DNA of 64,000 nt from positions 2,436,940 to 2,500,939 of the forward strand of contig OX345652.1 of assembly GCA_947044365.1 (NCBI GenBank), read 5' to 3'. The position numbers and the translations under genes are program-made. This DNA is from Petrosia ficiformis. Lineage: Eukaryota; Porifera; Demospongiae; Haplosclerida; Petrosiidae. Of this stretch, positions 34,479 to 46,854 are shown in pieces. Each line of letters opens with the position of its first letter. Positions within the stretch are counted from its first letter, which is position 1. The notes below the pieces were generated by a model, which was given only the letters and a program-made list of their open reading frames with translations, did not search any database and was not told the DNA's origin.

Positions 34479-34551
<73 letters not shown>

Positions 34552-34594
34552 TAAATACATACATAGATACATAATTAATATGTATATTATAAGT

Positions 34595-34747
34595 TATAGT
34601 ATGCTAATACGTCGTATATACAAAATATGGGACCTGAGTTTTGTGTTCGAGGATGTGATATAGCTCGAGCATGCGAAGGCTATATCACATTCGAGGACAC
34701 AAAACAAGGGTCCTATATTTTGTATATAGGACGTATTAGCATACTAT
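34595..34747. repeat. Palindromic hairpin element, copy 5
   Basis: Ends ATAGTATGCTAATACGTC / GACGTATTAGCATACTAT-like; centre GATATAGCTCGAGCATGCGA then AGGCTATATC. Confidence 0.85.
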
Positions 34748-34865
34748 ATACAATATATTGTATGATGGTGACATCTTCTGCATAGTGTGCACATGGAAGG
34801 TCTATATACAATATATAGGACTAACCACATCAATATAGGACCTATTAGCATACTATATAATATAC

Positions 34866-34903
<38 letters not shown>

Positions 34904-36024
34904 ATATATATATATAATTATATATACATACATATAATTATATATGTATATACATATACATACCAAATGAATGATGGAATTTTAGATATCATCGAATTAC
35001 AAGAATTTGAAAGTATCCTCCTCAATGGCATTTTTTTTAAGTAAAAAAACTCTCGTTGCGTACTGATTCTAGTAAAGGGTTGAGAGTGCAACTACATAGT
35101 ATTGCAGCCAAATCAATTGGAATGCATTTAATTGTGGAGTATTAACAATTTTATTAACATAAGTAATTTAAACTTAAATTTAAATTTATTCAGCATTTTG
35201 ATAATACTTGAAAATAGAGATTGAAGACAAAATCATATTCCAACACAACAGACTAATTATATTTCTTCACCTACTTAAATACCAGGATGCAACAAGTCTT
35301 GTTACTTAAACCCACAATAACACTGAGACTAGAGAGGTATAAAGGGTAGCCAAATGTTTTTACTTTGCTGACGGCAACCCATATATCACTTACACAGCAA
35401 AAGGGGAAGCAAAAGAAATTCATATTCACAGTGAATGTGAATGTGGTACAAATTTTTTGGAGGGCCTCCCGGTTCACCTGAAAGGAGTGGGAGGCTCGAA
35501 TATTTAACAACAATTTGACGTTTGAAAATTTGTGTTAACACGAATTCCTTAGATCACTTGTGTTCAATTATACTATACGAAATCATTTTCAAAAAATTCA
35601 GACAGGCAATTTCAAAAGACATACGAATTGTGGATACTATAAATCCAAAAATTGAGTCAAAATACACTAATAAATTCCAAGTAAAGTGATAAGAACGTCT
35701 TGCTGGGTATATATATATATATATATATATATAGTACAATTATGACATCATCCCTTTGATGTGGTGAGGTCTATATTCTGTATATAGGACCTAAAGCAGG
35801 TCTATATTTGGAGAAATTAACCCATTAACAACATGCAATACTTTATTGTCAAGTATAATAGTATTTTATTGCCAAAACTGTTGTGAAATCATTGAGAATA
35901 AGTGATCAATATATAGTTTGGGAAAAGATCATCATGCAGTCAGACAGTACCAATCATGTAGTTCATTGATGTGGTGAGTCCTATATATTGTATGCAGGAG
36001 ATGTCACCATCATACAATATATTG

Positions 36025-36100
36025 TATATAGTATGCTAATAGGTCTTATATACTGAATATAGGACCCTCATTTTGTGTCCTCGGATGTGATATCGACCAC
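36025..36100. repeat. Half of a palindromic hairpin element
   Basis: Left arm only (TATAGTATGCTAATAGGTC to TCGGATGTGATATCG), then unrelated sequence. Confidence 0.7.
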
Positions 36101-36448
36101 AGGGCAGTTATACAATTGCAGGGAAGTTATACAACCACATCAAAGTTCGTTCACGAGTACAGCAATGATATATGCCATATATCATCCCTGGTATGACGTC
36201 ATGGTTTTGCACATGCGCAGTCACCGAAAGTCTAAAGAGAATGAAGGCTATGAAGTGTGTTCGACAAGTAAACACAGAAACGAAGCTCTCTTTGTCTCTT
36301 AAAAAAAGAACCAATAGATGGGCGTTTCTCCCAGGAACTATTCGTTTGATTGCCCCATATCGCCGAAAGTGTAAGTTGTGTTAGACTGTTACTCGTGTCC
36401 ATTGTCCTGTTCTTCTTTGATGTTTCTGTTAGCTATAGAATATATTAT

Positions 36449-36578
36449 ATGTACCATGGCTTCTCAGTATATATGGCAAATATAAGACCCTCACACCTCG
36501 ATATTGGCCCTCGGCTTCGCCTCGGGCCAATATCTCTGTGCTCAGGTCTTATATATCCCTCGAAACCATGGTATATAT
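36449..36578. repeat. Second palindromic hairpin family
   Basis: Arms TACCATGGCTTC and GAAACCATGGTA, AATATAAGACC / GGTCTTATAT, and core GATATTGGCCCTCGGCTTCG then CCTCGGGCCAATATC. Same architecture as the TAGTATGC family but different sequence. Confidence 0.75.
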
Positions 36579-38019
36579 ATTACATATATATATATGTACC
36601 ATATATCTATATACAGAAAATTACAAAATTGAAGAACTAAATATTATTTTGTCATATATATATATATGACAAAATAATATTTAGTTCTTCAATTTTGTAA
36701 TTTTCTTAATGGGTAGCTACATGCATATATATATCATACATACATGTACACTGGTGTTGACAACAATGTAAGCTCTTTGGTTTTTAGCTTCATTAGGCTA
36801 TAACAACCATGGTCTTGATTTATAGTCTGGTCCCCAGTATGCCACACCACACAAAAAAATCGTAAACAGATTATTCTGTTTGAAGTGTCCCAATGGTATG
36901 CCACAGATTAAAGGTCATAACAACTGTGGGGCGTGAGTTATGGCTGATTAAAAGTTTTCTTCCAGTTCATTAATTGCATGCATGTGATGTGTAGCAAAAT
37001 GCTTGTGCACTTAGCTATCAACGACATATATATATATATATATAATTATATATATATATATGGTCCAATTGACCTTTAGGTTTATTTGGTGGATATGACA
37101 ACTTAAAATGCTCAAAACATGTACATGATATTATCAGGAAAGAAAGAAAGAAAGAAAGATGTACACATACGCTCAACAAACATGTCTAGATAGATTATTT
37201 AGATGTTCTGATTTCACAACTAACAATTAACTATAGTGGAGGTTTTTATATGTCCTCAACATGAATAGATTAAAAACTACAAACACTATGAATGGTATAT
37301 CTTGAAGTGCTGAGTTCATATCTTTTGGTTAGAAGCAGCCATTTTGTAGTTGGCTCTTTGCTTTGGTACAATTGATGTTAATGGTTATTTGATAGATACA
37401 ATTACTTAAAAATGTGCTGACATGGATGTAGATATCAGTGGTATGCAGACCTGGAATATCATTGGCATGTAGAATGTGTACGTATTTTGTGTTATACAGA
37501 CTCTCGATCTGTATACCAAACATTGATCAATCCTTCATACTAAAGGACACTACTAGCACAGCATATCTGAATTTCATTGAAAACATATTTAACTACTTTA
37601 TTGCATTTACATTGATTATACATTGGAAAAATATTGTCAAATGTCTGAAAGTAATATAAATTTAAATGTCTGAAGAACATTTGAAGTTTAGTGGAATTCT
37701 ATCTCAATTTAGTCTGATATTATGTATTACATTTTTACTGATGCAATTAATAATTACATGATATTTATTAACTACTGTGCTGATATTGCCAGCGCTTTAA
37801 ATACAACATGTTAGAAGGTTAAACTCTCATTTGAAAATAAAGACACATTAAACATGAATTAATAACACAACTAAATTTATAATTATTAAGACACATTACA
37901 CATGACAAAATTAATTATAAGTATATAAATGTTAACCCAACTATAGCACAAACATTACAAAATAATATGCAGCAGTAACGCATAACGGTATATACCAAAC
38001 ACAACTATAACTAAATATG

Positions 38020-40634
38020 TTACATGTCAATTTTTTGCTTTGGCTTTGGTTGCCTTTTACCCTTCACAACTGTTTCTATGAAAATGTCTTTTGTCGGTGG
38101 TATTCCTAATACATAACCTCCATTTGGTACATTTTCAACTAATTTGTCAATTTTCCAAAGAAAAGTATCACCTTTCTAGAAAAACTGACATGTGAATACT
38201 GTTATTAATCAACAAGTGTAACTAACCTCCAGGTGGTGAAAATGTGTTTTTGATTCCGTTATTCTTTCAGGTAACTCTAGATCTATTTCAAATTCATGAT
38301 CAGGGACAAGATGATCTTTAAGCATCACTTCACCATACATGTCTTTAATTGAAGGCAGTAAAATATAGTAATATTTTAAGAACACATATATAGTTATGTA
38401 CCATTTCTAAGTTTTGTGAAGGTGCCTGTAGCCAGTGGCTGGCCTTTATGTATGATAACAACTGGTTGTCTACAAAACATTACTTACTATATTAATTAGG
38501 ATTGAAATAGTATCAATAAACATACCCAGTCTTAAACTTTAATCTTGACTCTTTATTCTATAAAAAGGAAATTCAAATGGTGGCTACATGTAACGTAAAA
38601 ATGTTACCTTTGATTTAATGCTTGTCTTGCCCTACTGGTCATGGTAATGATGAGACATACAGAACCACATGGTAATATTATGATAACCTTGGATTTTTGT
38701 AAATGTCCAGTAGATGGTCCTGCTTCCTCTTCAATATCCTACATTAGAGTACAATAAAGTGACTATGCTTAGTAATTATGATTATGTTACCTTTTGCTTC
38801 TTTTGATACTTGCCCTATGTTAGCAGAGATTATAATGACTGAACTGTTAATATAATTTAGAAAATATAATTTTAGTAACCTTAGATCTATGAACGTGTAA
38901 ATTACTATCACGAGCTCTGCTCTGTAAACAGAATATGCAATTTAAGTGCAGTAATGGTGATATCAATACCAATCTACAACATCACCTTCATTTTTTTCTT
39001 TTGAGTAGTTTTCTACAAGAATAAATGGAAAACATTTAGACACATTAAGAACTATTATAATATAATAATAATAATAATTCTAAACAATAATTTAGAATAC
39101 CTTGGTCTCACGTTCTGTTTCATCACTACTACATGTATTTGATTGAGTTGATTCTTCTGATGACGACAGTTGTTTTCTTGCCTTGTGCTTCTACAGAGAC
39201 AAATTTGATTTGTACAGTAGTACTATAATTGGAGATAATAAAAGAATTCACCTTAACCTTTGTCTTCCCATGCTTCTTCTAAAATTTATTATTAGTCATT
39301 ATAATAAGATATTGTGATACACATGTACCTTAAGTTTGCTGTACTCATTTGTACACTTTCCTTGTTTCTAAATGTAAGAAATTATAATCCTTTACACATC
39401 ACATATACCAATGTCTGTTCACACAGCACTTAGTTACCCATCTTTCCCTGCCCAGGCAAAAAACAATCCTCTATCAATCCCTGTATTGCATCTTCAACAG
39501 CATCATAACATATACCTTTCTTTCATAGTGTTTTGCTTCAATTAAGGATTTAGACAGTATTGCATCTATTTCCAACTCATGTCCTTTTAAAACTGGGCAC
39601 TGGGTATAGATCTGTCAGAAAAGGAACCAATATTTATTATAGTAACATTTACCTTTATTTATACCAACCCTATCATAGATATGCTTTAGACGAGATGGGT
39701 TAAGGTCTTTAATTGTTCCCTTTCCCCAGATTTCTGCTTCTGAAGCAGCTTTTTTGAGCATGTGCTACAAAATTAATTATAATTATGTATTATATTTAGT
39801 GTTTTTTAGTTAACTACAGTATAACTATGACTAAAACACCAAAGTATTGACTTTTACTTAACCAAACTATAATAACTAAATTACAAGTCTGCAATAACTA
39901 TAACTACCTAAAATGAAAGTATTAGGGATTTTTAGTTAATAAGACTGAAATTCAATCTTTGTTTATTTACTAAAACTATAATCCACAATATCTTTCTTTT
40001 ACTAAAATTATGATCACCTTTGAAAACTATTACAAAAAAAATCCGAGTCTACTTCAACAAAACATTGACTAAAACAACACTAATATACATGTATATATAT
40101 ATATATATATACACGATATCGTTTTTGTGTAAATTGCTAGTTTTGTAATTATTTTCACTAATTAACGAAATATCTTACCCTGAATCGTCGTTTAGCAGGT
40201 GTACTTTTTCGACATCTGTCTAAGTATTGCTCTGCAGTAAATTCTTCTGGTGCACTGTTCACATCTAAACTTAACACTTCTGTGGAAAATGAATATTATT
40301 ATAAATTACATACATTAATCTACCTGAACTACTACCAGGAACATAAGCTTGAACTTCATTAGCTACAGCAACTGTATTAGTACTACCTGCTCATGCAATA
40401 ATTCAGTGGCAAGAATGAAAAAAAAAATATACGAACTCATGAGTACTATATGTAATAGTATGATATCATATACCTGAACTACTATATGGCAGAGAACCTT
40501 CAGTTCCTATATCCACTGAAGATGTAGCACTAGGAGTGCATGGCAACAATCTTGTCAACTCCTGAGATCCTGCTAGTGATTGAAGTAGGTGCAGTAATTC
40601 GGACATTTCATCCTTCTTTGCTTGTACTTCAAAT
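38020..40634 (-). CDS. Microexon-rich Lys-rich protein within CACTA insertion
   Basis: Seventeen exons join with perfect phase: 40474-40634, 40324-40386, 40179-40279, 39669-39764, 39516-39611, 39329-39367, 39252-39278, 39101-39190, 38986-39012, 38880-38921, 38791-38814, 38688-38738, 38608-38631, 38526-38557, 38402-38469, 38227-38342, 38020-38175. The middle ten are all phase 0; five are 24-39 nt and encode Lys-rich pieces such as KKHGKTKVK, KTTQKKKMK, GKYQKKQK and GKTSIKSK. N-terminal part: KKDEMSELLHLLQSLAGSQE and FTAEQYLDRCRKSTPAKRRF. C-terminal ~110 residues (QPVVIIHKGQPLATGTFTKL ... KGDTFLWKIDKLVENV) recall the GxxVAxG...W module of plant transposon proteins; weak. The 5' exon is unresolved: the frame continues upstream of 40706 (KDLRYGCCNR) without an ATG, while ATG at 40719-40721 is in another frame. 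Confidence 0.7.
39797..40082. mobile_element. ACTAAAA-rich MITE, copy 2
   Basis: 286 bp from TAGTGTTTTTTAGT to ACTAAAACAACACTA, inserted in an intron (between exons at 39764 and 40179) of the microexon gene. Length matches copy 3 (287 bp). Confidence 0.8.
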
Positions 40635-40721
40635 CTGTAATTGATGCAGACACAAGATTATATGTATTTTTAATAATAAATTATAGCAATAGGTGATAAT
40701 TTTACCGATTGCAGCAGCCAT

Positions 40722-40848
40722 ATCTCAAATCTTTTGAAGTTGCCTCACTGTGGAATTGTCAATGCGCATGCGCAAACATCATAGCTAATTATTAGGACGG
40801 GCAGTCACGCCTACGATTGTTACCAAGTACTAAAGTGCAAGCTGCAGG
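40722..40848. promoter_or_regulatory. Divergent promoter region
   Basis: About 127 bp separate the two diverging genes of the insertion. It contains GCGCATGCGC-type palindrome (CAATGCGCATGCGCAAAC), a candidate binding site for NRF1-like factors, and no TATA box. Confidence 0.45.
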
Positions 40849-41702
40849 ATGGCAGAACCAATATACTTTGATGAGAGTGTTGTTTCTGGATGTAACATTG
40901 CTTTTCAACCTTGTGTTCAGAGGCAAGATGACACTGAAAGCGACCGATCTGGAAAGAGAAAAAGAAAATCAACCACTGTTAAGAAAAAACTGAGTAAGGT
41001 GCTGATGTGAACCAAGGCATATATATATATATATGTGTGTGTATTTATAATTGTAATGATATTATAATCAGAGAATTATAAGCTACTACTGAACTACTGT
41101 AATTCCATTGAATTAAGTTAATAATACTATATTCATGTAATTAGTGTTGAAATGAATTTCCAAAGTTATAAATAGTTTTAAAGTTCTAACTTTCAATAAA
41201 CTTTACTATTGATTATTACTGATGAAATACGGGAAATTAAAGCTAGTTAATATTTATGCATGATGTCTAGTTTATCTATGAACATTTTCTTATTCTATAT
41301 AGTATTCCTGTCCGAGCAAATTTACTGACCCTTATGTTCCTCTGCCAGATGAGGCTCCATTGCCTACTAAAGACAAAATTGATTTCAAAAGAATAAAGTT
41401 CATCGATCCGGTTTCCTTACAAGAGATATCCTCATCCAAGTCTGATTCTGTTGAATTGTCCTCATCTCCTACTGATGAGGATGACAAGTGCTTGTCCAAT
41501 ATTTCAATAGAAGAATCTCTGTCTATGGCATCTTCTGATGGGTTCTCTGAATTTCAAATACCAGATTCCTTTGAATTTACGGAAATAGAAGAGGAAATGC
41601 TCTATCCTGGTTCATCTGTTAGTCTTCTATCTACTCTATCTATTCTGATGACTTGGTTTACTGACTATCCTAGCCTAAGCAAACAGGCACTCAGTCAGCA
41701 GT
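40849..41702 (+). pseudogene. Truncated putative CACTA transposase N-terminus
   Basis: Exon 1 (40849-40998) gives MAEPIYFDESVVSGCNIAFQ ... KRKRKSTTVKKKLSK; exon 2 from 41301 continues in phase (YSCPSKFTDPYVPLPDEAPL) through an acidic Ser-rich linker to LYPGSSVSLLSTLSILMTWF then TDYPSLSKQALSQQF. That last block resembles, from memory, the region preceding the catalytic domain in animal EnSpm/TNP2-type transposases. At 41703 the frame runs into the inverted 4.8 kb repeat and stops at 41786-41788. The catalytic domain is absent. Confidence 0.5.
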
Positions 41703-42960
41703 TTGTATATGAAATGTTGATCTGTATATCAATGCACCTTTGCAGTAATAACAGTGATTCACCTAATATTCTATTTAGACATGTTTAGCTTGTGAAGCTG
41801 TTCATGTTTTGAGTAGTAGTATTCATGACCACCAACTAGAGATATCCGACAATAAAATGGCTGCTGGTAACTGAAAAGTAATAATTATATACATACATGT
41901 ACCTCAATCAATTAATATGCTACCAGGAGCGCAAGGAGCGTACAACAGCTATATCAAAAGGTGTGTTAACCTTTGTCGAATGAAGTACTTGAGATAATGA
42001 TTTCATAATGTGTTTCAAGTGCTAGTGGTAAATGTACACACGTAGCACCCAGTGCCGTATCCTGCACGTAATACATATATATGGCGCGACAAAAGCTAAA
42101 CATACTACTAGAGGCTGTTGAAGGAGGTGAAGTATCTTATAAGTAGAGTGAAAGAAGTGGATGCTGTTGCACTTGAAGAGTTTGTTTAAAGTCAGTTCTT
42201 GTGAAGTCTATCTATCATTGTTTTGGCCTGTAGCCTTTTCTTTTTGGGCTGCCACATATTTTATACACTCCAATATTCTTCGTTGCCTCTTGATGTAGGG
42301 AAGCAAGCGATGTTGATCTAGTTCTCTTTATGGGACGTAGGCTTACTACAGCTGCCTTTCTCTTTCCTAACTGCATTAGTGTTTACGTTAATACTATACT
42401 AATGTACTAGCTCCATGTGCATTTGGCATGGTTTGTTGGTAAAGTTTTGTGTATGATCAGCCACTTAGCACTTCTGCTTAGTGTTTTCATATATATGGGG
42501 ATTTTGTGCAATTCGTTCGACAAAGATTGATGCAGCGTTTTATGTATGCTCCTTCCACACTTTCAATGGGGTTCATTCACTGCTGATGAACAATATTTGA
42601 ATTTTCACAAATTTTCAAAGGTGTTATGTAAACTAATTAGTACTTTTAACTCAGCACTATATAGCTTTATAGTGTACAATCACATCCACATATGGAGTAT
42701 TTTTTCAAAGGTGTTATGTAAACTAATCAGTACCAGCACTATAAAGCTATATAGTGCACAATCACATCCACATATGGGGTATTTTTTCAAAGGTGTTATG
42801 TAAACTAATTAGTACTTTTAACTCAGCACTATATAGCTTTATAGTGTACAATCACATCCACATATGGCAATTTATTGTATTTTTTCAAAGGTGTTATGTA
42901 AACTAATTAGTACTTTTAAGTCAGCTTTATAGTGTACAATCACATAAACAAATGGCAATT
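41703..42960 (-). repeat. Inverted copy of the ~4.8 kb unit (17390-18470 part)
   Basis: Reverse complement of the 17390-18470 region (GTAGTATTCATGACCACC, CAATAAAATGGCTGCTGG complements). With 33870-37547 it would be one continuous inverted copy but for the CACTA insertion. 42600-42960 holds four ~85-100 bp tandem units (TTTTCAAAGGTGTTATGTAA); the direct copies have two. Confidence 0.88.
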
Positions 42961-42987
42961 TATAGTATTTTTATGGCCCATAGGGCC

Positions 42988-43442
42988 ATCCCTATAATTC
43001 CTTTCCCCTGGGTTCGAACTATATATATATGTTTGTATCACTTGCACAAGTATGCATAGTATACATAGTTAAATAGATGTGTCATCCCAGGGGGCTCGAT
43101 CAACTAATGGGCGTGGCACATAAAACAATGTGCACTCGAGTTACAGACTACAGAAGTAAAGACCAGCAGAAAGAATGTAAACTGTCAATACTGCAGTGTA
43201 TTTAGCAGAAAAACAATATAAAGATAATGCAGGAATCTTTTAACAAGTATAAATTGTTGAGTTTCAGACGTTATCATTTAGAACCTTGAGAGAGCACTTT
43301 AGTAACTTAGTTTCTGTGCACTTAGACGGGAGTTAGACTTACTTCTTTAGGCCCCAGATTTCGTAGAAGCACACAGAAGGTAAAGACACTAGTGGCATCA
43401 GCAATGATTGATGCATAGTCATCACAAAGCAATTATAGGGAT
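42988..43442. mobile_element. ATCCCTAT MITE, copy A
   Basis: Inverted ends ATCCCTATAATT (left) and AATTATAGGGAT (right). The interior has GGGCTCGATCAACTAATGGG, GCGTGGCACATAAAA and an AGAAGG/AGACACTAGTG block shared with copies at 46248-47213, 51095-51305, 58754-59229 and 59765-60007. A palindromic TGGCCCATAGGGCCA sits just outside the left end. Confidence 0.8.
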
Positions 43443-43592
43443 ACTTTTTTCTCAATATATCTTGAAATATATATAATTATATATAGTATGATGGTGACAT
43501 CATCCCTTTGATGTGGTGAGTCCTATATATTGTATATAGACCTTCCATGTGAACACTATGCAGGAGATGTCACCATCATACAATATATTGTA

Positions 43593-43749
43593 TATAGTAT
43601 GCTAATACGTCCTATATACAAAATATAGGACCCTTGTTTTGTGTCCTCGGATGTGATATAGCCCTCGCAGCCTCAGGCTTTATCACATCCTCAGACACAA
43701 AACTCAGGTCCTATATTTTGTATATAGGACGTATTAGCAGACTATATAA
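43593..43749. repeat. Palindromic hairpin element, copy 6
   Basis: TAGTATGCTAATACGTCCTA ... TAGGACGTATTAGCAGACTA with GATATAGCCCTCGCAGCCTC centre. Preceded by smaller inverted GATGGTGACATCATC / GATGTCACCATCATAC blocks. Confidence 0.85.
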
Positions 43750-44295
43750 TATACATATAGTTCAAACCTGTGGGAAAGCAATCATAGTGATGGCCCTACA
43801 GGCCATAAAAGTGGTATTCTTTCATCAACACAAATATCATTCAATATAGAATTCATGCATGTGTAATGAGAAAAGAATCAGGCTTAAGACCACAACCTTG
43901 TTTCAAAGGTGTATAATCAGTACTTTTAAGTCAGCACTATATACATGTACATTGTCCAAAGCTAGTGTAGGATTTCAACCATCACATCCACAAATGGCAA
44001 TTTCATCCCACTGATTTTTTATTATTTTAATGATACTGTTAAAGCCAAGGTGGCCCCATGAGTCAAAAACTCAAGAAATTATGCGGTACGTGTTGAGTAA
44101 GTGTATACAACATGCCAAGGATGAACTTTGATGAGTTTTTGTTTATCCCCACCACATCATATAAACACTCCTCACATGACAACTTCTCAGGCTTAAAACT
44201 TACATTAATACACAATTATTAAAAGCTGTAGGTAACTTACAGATGCCAGGATATGTACCATTCAATGATTAAAAATATATATACATGTATGTACT

Positions 44296-44712
44296 AGTGG
44301 TCAAAGGTTTGAATGTTCGTGTGATGCACTTCTTATTCGAATTTTTTTTAAACTTACTTAATATGCTACTAATAAATGAGAGTAGGTGTGGTATTACGTG
44401 TTATTAAGTTAATAACATGTAACACCACGCCTACTATAATTTATTAGTAGTAGCACACGTTAGATTACTGAGCCAAGATGGCAACTAACTCTGGTGTTTG
44501 AGGCTTTTTTTTACGAGAAACGAAGACAAAGCAACATGCCATTTATGTGCGAAAGAATTAGGTAAATAACATACTTGTCAGTTAAGTAAAATACCTTCAG
44601 TTTTATAAAACAATTCCCTTTTTGCTAAAAACGATTTTTAAAAGTCAAAGGTTTGATCGGGTTTGAACATTCAAACATCATGAATTAACATTTGTTGGAC
44701 CACTAATATGTA
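44296..44712. mobile_element. Decayed hAT-like element with BED-finger trace
   Basis: Ends TAGTGGTCAAAGG and GGACCACTA are inverted, with similar 8-mers outside (GTATGTAC, ATATGTAT). Inside, 44479-44563 has an ATG and, in shifted frames, FFTRNEDKATCHLCAKELG ending at a GGTAAAT donor: the first half of a BED zinc finger, the usual N-terminus of hAT transposases. The frame has a stop and a shift. A ~90-bp hairpin (44367-44457) is nested in it. Confidence 0.55.
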
Positions 44713-44729
44713 TGCAGATATAACTATAG

Positions 44730-45260
44730 TACAAGTCAATAAAAAATTAATGTTTTGTATTTGTAGTATGACTGCAGCACGAAACTGATTGTATCATACA
44801 GTTAAAATAGTTTAATTGCATTTAAAATTTGTTAGTAATCATTGCTGATATATGGGCGAGATTTTACTGTTAGATTCTGACAGAAGAATTAACATCTAAA
44901 CAAAGTTGATATTTCAGAAGGATAAGGTTCTATGAAACTTCGCCTACAGTCACTTTATTGCACGTGGAAATAGTAAAACGGTTGTCTTGACAATGATGGG
45001 CGTGACCATTTAATATGGCTGAGTTGTATCAGAATCTTTTGTCTTCATATATGTTACTAAAGGCTTGAAGCTTCAAAGTTAGCATAAGGACTGGTTTACA
45101 AATGTAAAGTTTCAGTTTTCTTGGTGAATACTTGATAGTCAATTTTTCTGTTATATAAAAGATTCTGTATATGATTTATACGATCTATTACTGAATATTT
45201 AATTAGTGCTTAAACTGAATTTAGCGTACTATGAAGCATGGTACAAGTGTAACACAAAAA
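44730..45260 (+). repeat. ~530 bp repeat, copy 1
   Basis: Shares GGTTGTCTTGACAATGATG, GCTTGAAGCTTCAAAGTTAG and CAGTTTTCTTGGTGAATACT blocks in order with 48180-49180. No coding potential seen. Confidence 0.75.
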
Positions 45261-46225
45261 CAGAACGTTAACTTTTCATTAACATATACTGTATATAATT
45301 ATGTATAATTATAGGTATATATATATATATATATACATCTCCTGACATATGCTGAAGAATTTTGTGCTAAACATACCCACATGTTTATGGTGCACAATGG
45401 ACAGAAATCACATACATGTATATCAGGAGATGTTCCATGTCTACTCAGGTAGTACTGCTGTCCTACATGTATTGCCAAGATTGCAGCTTAGTATAAGAGG
45501 GATAAGATAATTTACAAGCCTGAACATGTAAATTAGCCAGTTTGTATTAATAATAAGTCTACAATGTGTTGTGATACACATTTCTTTACATACTTAAACA
45601 CCAGGATGCAACACATCTTTATTACTTAAACCCACAATATCACTGAGACTAGTCAGGTAGCCTAGTTAGCATCATCTGCTGTAAAGCAATCAATATCACT
45701 TAGCCCAGGAGGCATTCATATACACTCCACACTAATTTTTGGAGGGTCTCCATTTAAACCTATTGGAGACCCAAATATCTATTGACAACTACTTCATAAT
45801 TGAATGCAGCAATTTCTTGTTCAAATATAAAATGAGTTCAGTCATTGTATATGTAAGATGTGTGCACTGACCATAGTGACAAGGATACAGTACTGTATCC
45901 ATCCCTGGCAGCACACACATCTTATAATGTACAATACATGTATATTGCAACATTTCGACTAGATGACTCCAAAAGCTATTACATTTTGTCTTTGGCTTCA
46001 CTATATATGTGACTGAATTTGCAAAAATCAGGCTTATGGGATAAAATTTCAAAATTGATTTTTTGTATTACCTGAATAGAGTATTTAATTAGCTCCAGAA
46101 TGATATATGATACATCCCAATCACGCAAAAGACAAAGCTACAGCGGGGGGTTAAACCTTTGTAGTCACAAACCCTTCATTTTGCGAAAAACGTCAATTAT
46201 TTAATCATTAAACTTAATGATTAAC

Positions 46226-46782
46226 AAGTGTATATAGAGAAAAAAACATCCCTATGATTGCTTTACAAATTTAAGTGAAGATAAAAGTATTCTTATGACT
46301 GCTTTGTGGTGTCCAGAATTCAGTAATCATGGCTGACTTTATCAAGCATGAAAGACAACAGCTTATTATAGTTATTATTTTGATTATCTACTCTCCTGAC
46401 CTTTCAAAGGACCTTGTAGAACTTTAGGAATATATTTCAGGCAGAATAGCTAGCTATTAGTTACAGTTTCTACGTAAGCTCAACAGCTTTCTGTCTGCTG
46501 GTGTGTAGAGCTTGATCGCGCGTTCTTTTACGCGCCACGCCCATTAATTGACCGAGCCCCCGGGAATGATGTAACTTCCTTAACTACGTATACAACCCAT
46601 ACTCGCGTAGGTGACACAAACATATATATATATATATATATAAACATACATCGAACCCGTGGGAAAGCAATCATAGGGATGGCCCTACGGGCCATAAAAA
46701 CATTTTATGGCCAATAGGGCCGTCCCTATGATTGCTTTCCCACGGGTTTGATGTATGTTTATATATAATATTATATACATAT

Positions 46783-46854
<72 letters not shown>

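Larger units (their letters stand above)
33870..37547 (-). repeat. Inverted copy of the ~4.8 kb unit (18493-20870 part)
   Basis: Blocks appear in reverse order and complement: ORF 5' end (33870-34003), ATGGCCATCAGCCACAATCC, GTGTGACCAAGC complement, hairpin (34595-34747), the 375-bp repeat (36625-37030) and the 64-codon frame (37329-37523). About 34750-36600 contains additional diverged hairpin halves and a gene-free AT-rich stretch (35040-35740). Confidence 0.85.
37548..41702. mobile_element. CACTA-started insertion (EnSpm-like), right end lost
   Basis: The inverted repeat copy reads ...CATACTAAAGGA up to 37547, then CACTACTAGCACAGC begins. The uninterrupted repeat (18487-18494 and 23569-23576) shows what should follow; it resumes at 41703 (TTTGTATATGAAATG) minus about 10 bp. 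So 37548-41702 is an insertion. A CACTA terminus is the hallmark of CACTA/EnSpm transposons. The matching TAGTG end is absent, and the plus-strand gene is cut off there, so the right part was deleted. It carries two divergent genes with a 130-bp shared upstream region. Confidence 0.62.

Noticed and set aside
36172..36384. 70-codon frame ending near a GTAAGT donor, with a TGACGTCA site upstream
   Set aside because: Possible first exon, but there is no recognisable partner exon or family, and the region is full of hairpin remnants.
43005..43020. GGTTCGAACT resembling a tRNA B box, hinting at a SINE
   Set aside because: It lies in the ATCCCTAT MITE, other copies read differently there (GGGTTTGATG), and there is no A box or cloverleaf.
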